NCBI RefSeq assembly: GCF_003003265.1
Contig: NZ_PVTL01000003.1
Span: forward strand, 124,001 to 188,000
DNA from: Glaciihabitans tibetensis
Lineage (GTDB): Bacteria > Actinomycetota > Actinomycetes > Actinomycetales > Microbacteriaceae
Direction of reading: 5' to 3'
DNA: 64,000 nucleotides
In this document: positions 27,546 through 36,784 of the stretch, in pieces
Layout of the letters: each line of letters begins with the position of its first letter
Numbering within the stretch: position 1 is the stretch's first letter
Translations under genes and position numbers: made by a program
Notes under the pieces: generated by a model
Seen by the model: only the letters and a program-made list of their open reading frames with translations
What the model was told of the DNA's origin: nothing
Databases searched by the model: none

Positions 27546-27692
27546 ATGGACTCAACAATGTTTCTACTCGTGCCTCTCAGTGCCCTGTCCCTCTGGGCAA
27601 TCGTGGCGTCAGCGCGGTCGGTGTTCACGGACGGACACCGCGCAAGCCCCACCCGTGGACCCGACGAGGGTTTCGATCACCGTTTCAACTAG
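27546..27692 (+). CDS. small single-span membrane protein (48 aa), hypothetical
   Basis: A 48-codon frame, MDSTMFLLVPLSALSLW at its start, with one hydrophobic helix at about residues 5-23 and a hydrophilic tail ending in HRFN. Support for a real gene is the well-placed TANNNT hexamer before the ATG, codon use like its neighbours, and the regulator and dyad facing it. Small proteins of this shape (helix followed by a short Arg/Asp tail) are frequent in Microbacteriaceae, from general knowledge. Function is unknown; it could be the main target of the adjacent AraC-type regulator. Confidence 0.55.
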   Translation: MDSTMFLLVPLSALSLWAIVASARSVFTDGHRASPTRGPDEGFDHRFN

Positions 27693-27778
27693 AAGCTCGC
27701 GCCCGCAGCATCCGCCCCCACGAGGTTAAATCTCTCCACAGCCGTGTCGAGCGCCACCGCAACGACCTTCGCGCCCGC

Positions 27779-27784
27779 TAACGT
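27779..27784 (+). promoter_or_regulatory. -10-like hexamer, probable leaderless start of galE
   Basis: TAACGT fits TANNNT and ends exactly 6 nt before ATG 27791; the six bases between contain no ribosome-binding sequence. No -35 is evident. Confidence 0.4.
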
Positions 27785-27790
27785 GTGGGT

Positions 27791-28762
27791 ATGAGTTGGT
27801 TGGTTACGGGTGGTGCAGGTTATATCGGTGCGCATGTTGTCCGGGCGTTGGGTGGTGCCGGCATCCCCACTGTTGTGATCGACGACCTTTCCAGCGGTCA
27901 CGCCAGCTTCGTGCCGAGTGACGTTCCCTTTGTGCAGGGCACCATCCTCGACCGCGGTCTGATCGTCGACACGATCAAGAAGTACGACGTCACCGGCGTG
28001 ATTCACGTCGCGGGATTCAAGTACGCGGGAGTTTCGGTGCAGCGCCCGCTGCACACCTACGAGCAGAACGTCACGGCCACGGCCGTGCTGCTCGAGGCGA
28101 TGCAGGAGTGCGCGGTCGACAAGATCGTGTTCTCGTCGAGCGCCGCCGTGTACGGAACACCGCCAGGCGAAATCGTCACCGAAGATACTCCGAAGAACCC
28201 GCAGTCGCCGTACGGCGAGTCGAAATTGATCGGCGAGTGGCTGCTGCGGGATCAGGGAGTCGCCGTGGGACTGCGTCACACCTCCCTGCGCTACTTCAAT
28301 GTGGTAGGCAGCGGCGACCCCGACATTTACGACACCAGCCCGCACAACCTGTTTCCGCTGGTTTTCGAGGCGCTGGTCGAGGGGCGCACACCGCGCATCA
28401 ACGGCGACGACTACCCGACCCCCGACGGCACGAACGTGCGCGACTACATCCACGTGGCCGACCTCGCGTGGAGCCACGTCGTGGCCGCCCAACGCCTGGA
28501 GGCGGGTGAATCGCTTGAGTCTGCCTACAATCTCGGCAGCGGCGATGGCGTGTCGGTGAAAGAAATCATGACGGCGATTGCGGATGCCACGGGCATCGCT
28601 TTCGAGCCCGACATAGCTCCCCGCCGCAGCGGAGATCCGGCACGCATCGTGGCGGAGGGTGACCTAGCCGCGCGTGACCTCGACTGGCGCATGCGCCATT
28701 CGCTGACCGAGATGGTCAACAGCGCCTGGACCGCGCGCCGCGCCGCAGCCGAACGCGCCTGA
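27791..28762 (+). CDS. galE: UDP-glucose 4-epimerase
   Basis: A 323-residue extended SDR that interconverts UDP-glucose and UDP-galactose. It has the NAD motif TGGAGYIGAHV at residues 6-16, the catalytic Ser in SSSAAVYG and the Tyr/Lys pair in YGESK, plus SLRYFNVVG and GTNVRDYIHVADLA, which are GalE landmarks. The ATG is preferred to a GTG two codons upstream because of the leaderless-type hexamer. It provides UDP-galactose for envelope glycans. It is not in an operon with the next gene. Confidence 0.92.
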   Translation: MSWLVTGGAGYIGAHVVRALGGAGIPTVVIDDLSSGHASFVPSDVPFVQGTILDRGLIVDTIKKYDVTGVIHVAGFKYAGVSVQRPLHTYEQNVTATAVLLEAMQECAVDKIVFSSSAAVYGTPPGEIVTEDTPKNPQSPYGESKLIGEWLLRDQGVAVGLRHTSLRYFNVVGSGDPDIYDTSPHNLFPLVFEALVEGRTPRINGDDYPTPDGTNVRDYIHVADLAWSHVVAAQRLEAGESLESAYNLGSGDGVSVKEIMTAIADATGIAFEPDIAPRRSGDPARIVAEGDLAARDLDWRMRHSLTEMVNSAWTARRAAAERA

Positions 28763-28767
28763 CCGAA

Positions 28768-28799
28768 CTCTCAGGAACCTCTTAAAATTCCCCTGAGAG
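28768..28799. terminator. inverted repeat after galE, possible terminator or regulatory stem
   Basis: Perfect 8-bp arms CTCTCAGG and CCTGAGAG flank a 16-nt AT-rich loop, beginning 5 bp after the galE stop. There is no clear T-run downstream, so an intrinsic terminator is not certain. Confidence 0.4.
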
Positions 28800-28865
28800 G
28801 AAAACGAAAATCTTTCGGCGCGTCTAAACCCTGTTAATGCACTTGAGGGTTTTATGATCTGCGAC

Positions 28866-28896
28866 TTGACTCCAGCTAATTACACCGCTGTAATTA
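28866..28896 (+). promoter_or_regulatory. whiB promoter with overlapping 20-bp dyad
   Basis: A -35 TTGACT (28866-28871) is separated by 17 bp from a -10 TGTAAT (28889-28894). A perfect dyad, arms TAATTACA (28877-28884) and TGTAATTA (28889-28896) around CCGC, covers the spacer and the -10. Transcription would start near 28901, giving a leader of about 46 nt with GGGGAG before the ATG. Confidence 0.65.
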
Positions 28897-28946
28897 TCTC
28901 TAACGCGTTCGGCAGCCCTGCTGATCACGGAAGGGGAGAGCAAGAT

Positions 28947-29279
28947 ATGGCGAGCAACGAATACCGCCCGTCAGCCCCCGACAACTGGTTTGTGGACCCT
29001 GTCCGGCTGGGTGTTCCGGGAGTTCGACAGAGTGAGCCGCTTCGCAGTGGTGAGGACGAAAATACCCTCGCCTGGCAGGCTGATTCCCTGTGCGCGCAAA
29101 CCGACCCGGAAGCGTTCTTCCCCGAAAAGGGCGGCTCGACCCGCGACGCGAAGACAATCTGCGGTTCCTGCGAAGTGCGCGCCCAATGCCTCGACTACGC
29201 GTTGCAAAATGACGAACGATTCGGCATTTGGGGCGGGCTCTCGGAGCGGGAGCGCCGCAAACTGCGCAAGCGCGCATAG
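28947..29279 (+). CDS. whiB2: WhiB family iron-sulfur transcription factor (WhiB2/WhmD type)
   Basis: A 110-residue protein with the four iron-sulfur-cluster cysteines at positions 49, 72, 75 and 81, the GIWGG turn at 93-97 and a basic C-terminus for DNA binding. The LCAQTDPEAFFPEKGGSTR segment is nearly the same as that recalled for mycobacterial WhmD/WhiB2, which controls septation and division. GGGGAG lies 8 nt before the ATG. Position next to Rv3259-like, DUF3499 and sahH genes agrees with the whiB2 locus of mycobacteria. The upstream promoter carries a strong dyad, so it is probably repressed or sensed by a DNA-binding protein. Confidence 0.93.
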   Translation: MASNEYRPSAPDNWFVDPVRLGVPGVRQSEPLRSGEDENTLAWQADSLCAQTDPEAFFPEKGGSTRDAKTICGSCEVRAQCLDYALQNDERFGIWGGLSERERRKLRKRA

Positions 29280-29289
29280 TCTTTCCTGA

Positions 29290-32118
29290 ATGCAACCGAG
29301 AGTCACCGCGATACTCGTCGCCCGTAATGGGGCCGAGTTCCTCGAACACACGCGTGCCGCACTGAGGGCCCAAACCAGGCCGCCGGATGCGGCGGTATTC
29401 GTGGATGCCGCATCCCACGACGAGACGGCACGCATGCTGGCGGACGCCGGTCCGACCCAGTTCGTCAGTGACACCGGCAAGCGCGGTTTCGGTGGTGCGG
29501 TCGCCCACGGAGTGCAGCTTGCTCCGCCGGCCACATCCGAGGACGACTGGCTCTGGCTGTTGGCCCAGGACAGTGCGCCCCACCCGCGTGCGCTCGAGAA
29601 TTTGCTTGCTGCCGTCGAGATCGCTCCGTCTGTGGCCATCGCCGGACCCAAGCTGATGCGCTGGGATCGCCCGGACACCATCTCCGAGTACGGCGAATCG
29701 ATCACCCGCCTCGGTTCATCTGTAGCGCTTGTTGATGATGAACTCGACCAGGCGCAACACGACGTCGGTAGCGACCTGCTCGGCGTTGCCGCGGCCGGAA
29801 TGCTTGTGCGGCGGTCGGTTTGGGCCGCCCTTGGCGGGTTTGACCCGGCGCTGCCGTCAGTGGATGCGGCGCTCGACTTCTCGATCCGCGCCCGCCTCGC
29901 CGGACACCGCGTGGTCGGAGTACCGAGCGCGCGGATCCTGAGCTCCGGGGGCGCAGAACTCTTTGGCCGCTCCACCCTTTCGTCCGGAGCGGTTTCGACG
30001 CTGCGCCGCTCGGCACAGCTGCACCGCAGGCTCGTCTACTCGCGCGGGCCGCTGATACCGCTGCACTGGCTATCGCTGCTGCCGCTGGCAATCTGGCGAT
30101 CGCTCGTGCACCTCGTCTTCAAACGTCCGACCGCGATCGGGGGCGAGTTCCGCGCGGCATTCCGGGCGGCATTCAGCCGGGCTGTTGGTCCCGCGCGCCG
30201 AAACCTGCGCCGCACGCGGCGGCTGGGCTGGGCTTCCATCGCGACCCTTCGAATCTCGAGTGCGAAGGCCCGGGAGATTCGGGCTGGCCAGCAGCGCGCC
30301 ACGTCCACGGGCCAGGCGGCCCCCGTACGCACCCGCGCGGGGTTCTTCTCCGGCGGCGGCGCCTGGGCGGTGTTGGTGGCCGGTGTGATCGGTGTCATCG
30401 CGTTCAGCCCGCTCCTCGGTGACAGCGCACTGAGCGGGGGAGCTCTTGCGCCTTTGAGCGAACGAGTCTCCCAGCTCTGGGCCAACGTCGGCTACGGCTG
30501 GCACGAGGCAGGCGCCGGTTTCGTCGGCGCTGCTGATCCGTTCACCTTTGTGCTCGCCGTGCTCGGCTCAGCGACGGCGTGGGCACCCTCGATGAGCATC
30601 GTGCTGCTGTACCTGACCGCCCTGCCGCTGGCCGCGCTGGCGGCGTGGTGGTGCGCCGTCCGCTTCAGTGAGCGCACCTGGCCGCCGGCCGTCGCCGCGC
30701 TGGTCTGGGCCTTCGCCCCGCCGTTCTGGACCTCACTGGTGACCGGGCACCTCGGTGCGGTCATCGCGCACCTGCTGTTGCCCTGGCTGGTTATGGCCGT
30801 ACTCGCGGCGGCTCGCAGCTGGTCGGCAGGCGCTGCAGCCGCGCTGCTGCTGGCCGCGATCACCGCGGCGGCTCCCAGTCTCGCCCCCGCTCTCGTGGTC
30901 GCCCTCCTTCTCTGGATGGTGGCGCGTCCCAGTCGCATTCCGCGGATGTTCGGCGTGTTCATCCCCGCTGCGGCGCTGTTCGCGCCCCTCGTGGTCGATC
31001 AGATCCGCCGGGGCACCTGGGCTGCGTGGATCGTCGACCCCGGAATCACGACCGCGACCGGTGCGACCCAGGGTTTCCACCTCGCCCTCGGCACCCCTAA
31101 CTCGACGCTCGGTGGCTGGACCACCACCATTTCTTCGCTCGGGCTTCCCGAGCTGGCCGCGCCGATCGTCGCCGCTGCTCTGCTGGCACCGCTGGCGATC
31201 CTCGCGCTGATGTCGCTCTTCCTTCCCGGTTCCTCCCGCGCCGTTCCCGCGATGCTGCTTGCGCTGCTCGGGTTCGCGACCGCGGTCCTGGGAATCCAAC
31301 TCCAGCTGAGCTTCGACGGCGCTGAAGCCGTGGGCATCTGGCCGGGAGCCGGACTCAGCTTGTTCTGGCTGGGCCTCACCGGAGCCGCGGTGATGGCACT
31401 CGACGCACTCGGGCGTTCCGCCGTCGCGGCCTCGCTGGTAGTCGCTCTCGCGTCTATCCTCGCCGTCGGGCCTCTCCTGGCTGCTCCGCTCACGGGCGCG
31501 GCTGATGTTGTCGCGAGCGACTCACGTGCCACGCTTCCGGCGTTCGTGGCGGCCGAGACATCCACCGATCCGATGTTGGGAACTCTGCAGATCGATCCAC
31601 AGGCAGACGGAAGCCTTGCGCTCACGTTGCACCGCGGAGACGGAACCACCCTGGACGAGACCTCGACCCTCGCGGCGACGGCGATCACCAGCAGCCCTGC
31701 CCAGGACGAGCTCGCGAACCTCGTGGGAAATCTCGCGTCGCGGGGTGGCCTGGACACCCGCGCCGCCCTGAATGAGAACCACATCGGTTTCGTGGTGGTG
31801 ACGGCGGGCGAGGGGGATGCCGCGGCGGCAGCCAGCACGCGGGTGACAGCCGCGCTCGACAGCAACGAGGTGCTCACGCCGATCGGCGAGACCACCGCGG
31901 GTCGTCTGTGGCACTTCCAGGAGGTATCCGACGCGCAACCCGTCACGGGGGCCCCAGCCGTGGACACCCCGATTGGACTTGGGATTCTCGTCGCGCAGGG
32001 GTTCATTTTCTTTGTGACGCTCCTCCTCGCGGTGCCGACAGGCCGCAGTCGCGGCCGTTCCACCGTGGCCGATACGGGCGAGAGCGCCCCAGGATTTGAC
32101 GAGGATGACAATGCCTGA
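29290..32118 (+). CDS. GT2 domain fused to a large polytopic membrane protein
   Basis: A 942-residue protein. Residues about 1-240 are a GT2 domain (VTAILVARNGAEFL at the start, LAQDSAPHPRALENLL as the Asp-containing site, GGFDPALPSVDAALDF as the acceptor part). After a basic linker there are about 12 transmembrane helices (about 355-750), an extracytoplasmic region and a final helix near 900. Proteins of this design follow whiB2 in many actinobacteria and are probably cell-wall glycosyltransferases. It begins 10 nt after whiB and overlaps the next gene by 8 bases. A precise substrate is not known. Confidence 0.8.
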   Translation: MQPRVTAILVARNGAEFLEHTRAALRAQTRPPDAAVFVDAASHDETARMLADAGPTQFVSDTGKRGFGGAVAHGVQLAPPATSEDDWLWLLAQDSAPHPRALENLLAAVEIAPSVAIAGPKLMRWDRPDTISEYGESITRLGSSVALVDDELDQAQHDVGSDLLGVAAAGMLVRRSVWAALGGFDPALPSVDAALDFSIRARLAGHRVVGVPSARILSSGGAELFGRSTLSSGAVSTLRRSAQLHRRLVYSRGPLIPLHWLSLLPLAIWRSLVHLVFKRPTAIGGEFRAAFRAAFSRAVGPARRNLRRTRRLGWASIATLRISSAKAREIRAGQQRATSTGQAAPVRTRAGFFSGGGAWAVLVAGVIGVIAFSPLLGDSALSGGALAPLSERVSQLWANVGYGWHEAGAGFVGAADPFTFVLAVLGSATAWAPSMSIVLLYLTALPLAALAAWWCAVRFSERTWPPAVAALVWAFAPPFWTSLVTGHLGAVIAHLLLPWLVMAVLAAARSWSAGAAAALLLAAITAAAPSLAPALVVALLLWMVARPSRIPRMFGVFIPAAALFAPLVVDQIRRGTWAAWIVDPGITTATGATQGFHLALGTPNSTLGGWTTTISSLGLPELAAPIVAAALLAPLAILALMSLFLPGSSRAVPAMLLALLGFATAVLGIQLQLSFDGAEAVGIWPGAGLSLFWLGLTGAAVMALDALGRSAVAASLVVALASILAVGPLLAAPLTGAADVVASDSRATLPAFVAAETSTDPMLGTLQIDPQADGSLALTLHRGDGTTLDETSTLAATAITSSPAQDELANLVGNLASRGGLDTRAALNENHIGFVVVTAGEGDAAAAASTRVTAALDSNEVLTPIGETTAGRLWHFQEVSDAQPVTGAPAVDTPIGLGILVAQGFIFFVTLLLAVPTGRSRGRSTVADTGESAPGFDEDDNA

Positions 32119-33976
32119 ATCGACCGACCCTCGCGACCCTCGCGACCCGGATCGTCCCATCGATCCCGACCGGCCTGCGGGCACCGACCGACCCGCCGAT
32201 TCCGACGACACGATCATCGTTGGCGGAGGCGCCGGGCCGCGGCGCGACGACGCGGCCGAGCTGACCGGGCCGGACGACCACCTGATGCCGGAAAACCGAA
32301 CGGTGCCGCACGAGGGTACTTCTCCCGGAAGCGACATCGAACTTGTCGCCAGCGAGCCAGTCGCCGACGAGCCTGTGGCCGGCGAGCCGGTGGCCCGCGA
32401 ATCCGAGCAGTTGCGTGTCGTGCCCGTAGAGCCGTACTACGCCGACTTTCCGGAGCAGGATACCCCGGAGGAAATTGCCGAAGAGGCTGCCAAACGCCCG
32501 CGTCCGGAACGTCTCAAACGCGCTGCCGTGGTCGGTGCGCGGGTTGTCACCGGCACGGTCGGCGTCCTGCTGGCCGCGGCGGTCGTTACCGCGGCGGCAC
32601 TGGTGCCGCTGCCGAGCTACACGGCGGAGCCGGCCAGCCTCCAGGTGACGCCGGTGGAAACCGGGCAACAGCTCATCTGTCCCGGATCGGTTCTGGCGCT
32701 CTCCGAGTCGGCGGACACCGCGGCATCCGCCACGACGTCCCTCGGCGACGTCGCGGTCGTCTCGGGAAGCACTTCAGGCACGCTCACCGACACCGCCCTG
32801 CCCAGTTCCGACGCGTCGTCCGGTGGCACAGAGGCCGCGCCCCAGCTGCTCACGGCCGAGGCTGACCCGTCCGCAGACCAGCCGCTGTTGTTGGCTGGAG
32901 CGCAGTCCCAAGTGATCCGCGCAGACGAGTTCTTTGGGCTAGCCGCAACCAGCTGCGCGGTCCCTTCGGCTGATTCCTGGCTCGTCGGGGGCGCAACCAC
33001 CACGGGCCGATCGACGCTGATCACCCTGAGCAATCCGAGCACGGTCGCGGCCGACGTGGACCTGGAGATCTATAGCGAGATCGGTGCCATCAGCGCGCCC
33101 GGCTTGACCGAGATTTCCGTCGCCCCCGGGGCGCAGCGTGTTCTGTCGCTCGCCGGGTTCGCACCCCAGGCGGCGTCGCCCGTCGTGCACGTCAGGAGCG
33201 AGGGTGGGCTCGTGGTCGCGAGCCTCCAGCAGACGACCACCCGCGGAATCGAAGCGGGCGGACTCGACCTCGTCGGAGCATCGGCCGAGCCGAGCGCAAC
33301 CACTGTGATCCCGGGCGTGACGATTGGTGGGTCGGAGGCGGTGGCCTCCCGGCTCGGATCCGAGGGTTTTGAAGACCTGACCCCGGCGCTGCGAATCTTC
33401 AATCCTGCGGCCGAGGCCGTTGAGGCGCGGGTGGCTGTGCAACTCGAGGGCGGTACCGCCGAACCTGCGAACTTCGAGGTTGAGGTCGCCGGCGGGGTGG
33501 TTGTGGACTTCCCGATTGACGACCTGACCGACGGCAACTACAGCATCACCGTCGAGTCTGACACCCCAGTCGTCGCTGGCGCCCGGGCGGCGGCCGTCGG
33601 CAGCGCCCAGGTGGGCGGGCGCGCGGACTTCGCCTGGTTCGCCAGCGCCGCACAATTGCTGGACGACGCGTTGGTCTCCGTTCCTCGGTCGGTCGGCGCG
33701 GCCCTGAACCTCGCGAATCCGACCGGCGACGAGATCACGGTCGCGATCACCGCGATCGCAGGCAGCGCTTCCGCGGGCACGCAGGGCGCCACGCGCAGGG
33801 CGACGGTGCCCGCGAACGGGTCAGCGGTCCTGCCAGCAGAGGCTGGCGCTACGTATCAACTCGCGGACTTCACGGCCCTGCACGTGAGCGTCAGCGCGGC
33901 TGTCGACGGAGGCGTTGCCGGATACCCGGTCGTTCCGACGCCGGAGGCTTCCGCTCCCATCACGATTTACCCGTAG
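32111..33976 (+). CDS. DUF5719 family exported/membrane-anchored protein
   Basis: A 621-residue protein. ATG 32111 is preferred, with GAGG 6 nt before it; an ATG two codons earlier is possible. The first 130 residues are acidic and disordered (rich in Asp, Pro, Glu), followed by one transmembrane helix at about 140-165 and a long extracellular region of beta-sandwich character, rich in Ala, Val and Gly with short acidic turns. This matches DUF5719 proteins, which regularly follow the GT2-membrane protein in actinobacteria. A joint role in wall glycan assembly is inferred. No catalytic residues are visible. Confidence 0.75.
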   Translation: MPESTDPRDPRDPDRPIDPDRPAGTDRPADSDDTIIVGGGAGPRRDDAAELTGPDDHLMPENRTVPHEGTSPGSDIELVASEPVADEPVAGEPVARESEQLRVVPVEPYYADFPEQDTPEEIAEEAAKRPRPERLKRAAVVGARVVTGTVGVLLAAAVVTAAALVPLPSYTAEPASLQVTPVETGQQLICPGSVLALSESADTAASATTSLGDVAVVSGSTSGTLTDTALPSSDASSGGTEAAPQLLTAEADPSADQPLLLAGAQSQVIRADEFFGLAATSCAVPSADSWLVGGATTTGRSTLITLSNPSTVAADVDLEIYSEIGAISAPGLTEISVAPGAQRVLSLAGFAPQAASPVVHVRSEGGLVVASLQQTTTRGIEAGGLDLVGASAEPSATTVIPGVTIGGSEAVASRLGSEGFEDLTPALRIFNPAAEAVEARVAVQLEGGTAEPANFEVEVAGGVVVDFPIDDLTDGNYSITVESDTPVVAGARAAAVGSAQVGGRADFAWFASAAQLLDDALVSVPRSVGAALNLANPTGDEITVAITAIAGSASAGTQGATRRATVPANGSAVLPAEAGATYQLADFTALHVSVSAAVDGGVAGYPVVPTPEASAPITIYP

Positions 33977-34011
33977 CCAGCGGGATTGCCGAGCCGAGGC
34001 ATCCCGCCACT

Positions 34012-34092
34012 TCAGCACCTCGCCGACTCAGCACCTCGCCGACTCAGTACCTCGTCGGCTCAGCACCTCGCCGGCTTCAGTACCTCGCCGGC
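34012..34092. repeat. 5-copy tandem array of a 16-bp unit
   Basis: Five copies of TCAGCACCTCGCCGAC with one to three changes each; one extra T lies between copies 4 and 5, and two truncated 8-bp copies follow to about 34108. It fills the gap between two convergent genes. Confidence 0.85.
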
Positions 34093-34115
34093 TCAGCGTG
34101 TCAGCGCGTCAGGAT

Positions 34116-34559
34116 TCAGAAGCTGCGGAAGCGGTCTGGCGCGAGGTCCCAGGGATCTTTTCCGAGCAGTTCGGCGACCGCGCGGAACACGCAGCTCTCG
34201 ATCATCATGCGCTTGTGAGAATCGTCGTAGCGGTGGAGTCGGGACAACCGTTCTATGGGCAGCCGGAACAGCAGGATGCGCTTCTCGCTGGAGAGCACCT
34301 GCCAGCGGTCGAGCCCGGCCGTTCCCACCACGCTCGAGGGGAGCACGGCCACTTCGAACGAGACGCCGGACAGTTCGTCTGGCCACATGTCTTTGAGGTA
34401 CTCGGCGGTGGATGCCACCGCCATGTCGAACACGTCAGCGCGCGACTGCAGTGGGGGCAGGTGTGGCCCGGTCACGGCGGCGCGAATGCCGCGGCCGTGG
34501 CGATCCCGGGAACCCGCACGGGTGGAAACGGGCGCCGTCCGACGGCGTGGTGTAGCCAT
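34116..34559 (-). CDS. metallopeptidase-family (Rv3259-like) protein without HEXXH
   Basis: A 147-residue protein with a basic N-terminus of about 40 residues. The rest resembles the actinobacterial zincin-like family seen beside DUF3499 in mycobacteria: LPIERLSRLHRY followed by a helix, IESCVFRAVAELLGKDPWDL, at the place where the metalloprotease HEXXH helix would be. No HEXXH is present, so zinc-protease activity is unlikely. The ATG is 6 nt after a TAGCAT hexamer, which suggests a leaderless mRNA. It is divergent from the DUF3499 gene, as in mycobacteria. Confidence 0.72.
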   Translation of the reverse strand: MATPRRRTAPVSTRAGSRDRHGRGIRAAVTGPHLPPLQSRADVFDMAVASTAEYLKDMWPDELSGVSFEVAVLPSSVVGTAGLDRWQVLSSEKRILLFRLPIERLSRLHRYDDSHKRMMIESCVFRAVAELLGKDPWDLAPDRFRSF

Positions 34560-34565
34560 ACCCCC

Positions 34566-34571
34566 ATGCTA
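34566..34571 (-). promoter_or_regulatory. -10-like hexamer before the Rv3259-like gene
   Basis: On the minus strand TAGCAT ends exactly 6 nt before the ATG, giving a likely leaderless transcript. Confidence 0.4.
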
Positions 34572-34606
34572 GACCGCCCGGCCGTGCAGACCCGGGCAGG
34601 GTGGCA

Positions 34607-34612
34607 TAGTGT
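34607..34612 (+). promoter_or_regulatory. -10-like hexamer before the DUF3499 gene
   Basis: TAGTGT fits TANNNT and ends 8 nt before ATG 34621. The divergent gene on the other strand has a similar element, so this 61-bp gap would hold two leaderless promoters. Confidence 0.4.
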
Positions 34613-34620
34613 GGATAACC

Positions 34621-34827
34621 ATGACGGGACGGCCATGTAGCAGAGTGACGTGCAACGCCGAGGCGGTCTCCACCTTCACCTATGTGTACGCCGATTCGAT
34701 GGCCGTGCTCGGCCCGCTCAGCACCAAGGCCGAACCGCACAGCTACGACCTCTGCGCGGTGCACGCCGAGCGACTGTCGGCTCCCCAGGGGTGGCAGATC
34801 GTGCGTCACGTGGTCCTCGGCTCCTGA
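34621..34827 (+). CDS. DUF3499 family small zinc-ribbon-like protein
   Basis: A 68-residue protein containing CSRVTC near the N-terminus and CAVHAERL near the C-terminus, a Cys/Cys and Cys/His pair that could hold one zinc. Length and motifs match DUF3499 (Rv3258c in M. tuberculosis). The role is unknown; the neighbourhood (whiB2, Rv3259-like, sahH) is conserved. ATG 34621 is preferred over an in-frame GTG 12 bases upstream because of the -10-like hexamer spacing. Confidence 0.85.
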   Translation: MTGRPCSRVTCNAEAVSTFTYVYADSMAVLGPLSTKAEPHSYDLCAVHAERLSAPQGWQIVRHVVLGS

Positions 34828-34834
34828 CCCCGGG

Positions 34835-34854
34835 CTCGCAGGTAAAGCTGCGAG
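34835..34854 (+). other. short hairpin in the sahH leader
   Basis: Perfect 7-bp arms CTCGCAG and CTGCGAG with a 6-nt loop end 9 nt before the sahH ATG. It is too small to be a SAH riboswitch by itself and may just affect ribosome access. Confidence 0.35.
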
Positions 34855-34863
34855 AATAATGCC

Positions 34864-36318
<1,455 letters not shown>

Positions 36319-36784
36319 CCGTCACCGCCGCCAGACCGCCTGGCATTCGAGGGTGCATCGCACAGGAAGTCCAAGGCTCGCGAACCGATTGGTTCCCGCC
36401 GGCGTGAGGTGTCAGGTTTGGTCTGGTCGGGCTGTGTCCCGTTCGGTCTGGAGGCGTGAGGTGTCAGGTTTGGTCTGGTCGGGCTGGCGTCGCGCTCGGT
36501 CTCGCGGCGTGAGGCGTCAGGTTTGGTCTGGTCGGGCTGTGTCCCGTTCGGTCTGGCGGCGTGAGGTGTCAAGTTTGGTCAGATCGCTCAGCTTGAAGTG
36601 TCGCGTTTTGTCGAGTCAGCTTTCTGAAGTGACGCGTTTTGTCGCGGCCAGGTCAAAAGTATCGACCAGATGTGTCACTTCGGGGCGACCGGTGAGCGCG
36701 GGGACTGTCGGTGCGACCAAACTTGGCACTTCGGCGAGGGTGGCATCAGAGCGGCCTACCGGTGGGCGGGGAGGGTGCGGGCGC
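36319..36784. repeat. non-coding repeat region with about 52-bp tandem units and inverted copies
   Basis: This 466-bp gap has no credible gene. GGCGTGAG-headed units begin at 36401, 36453, 36506 and 36558, giving three full units of 52-53 bp and a partial fourth; each contains GTCAGGTTTGGTC or a close variant. Two further degenerate cores (GAAGTGTCGCGTTTTGTC-like) follow at about 36595 and 36626, and an inverted copy (GACCAAACTTGGCACTTC) lies at about 36715. Open frames through it on either strand only reflect the repeat. Confidence 0.85.

Noticed and set aside
27445..27729. 94-codon plus-strand frame across the dyad region
   Set aside because: It crosses the regulator promoter and operator, and the composition is not protein-like; the 48-codon frame in the same region is better supported.
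34828..34863. SAH riboswitch before sahH
   Set aside because: The leader is only 36 nt and holds one 7-bp hairpin, far short of the known SAH riboswitch fold.
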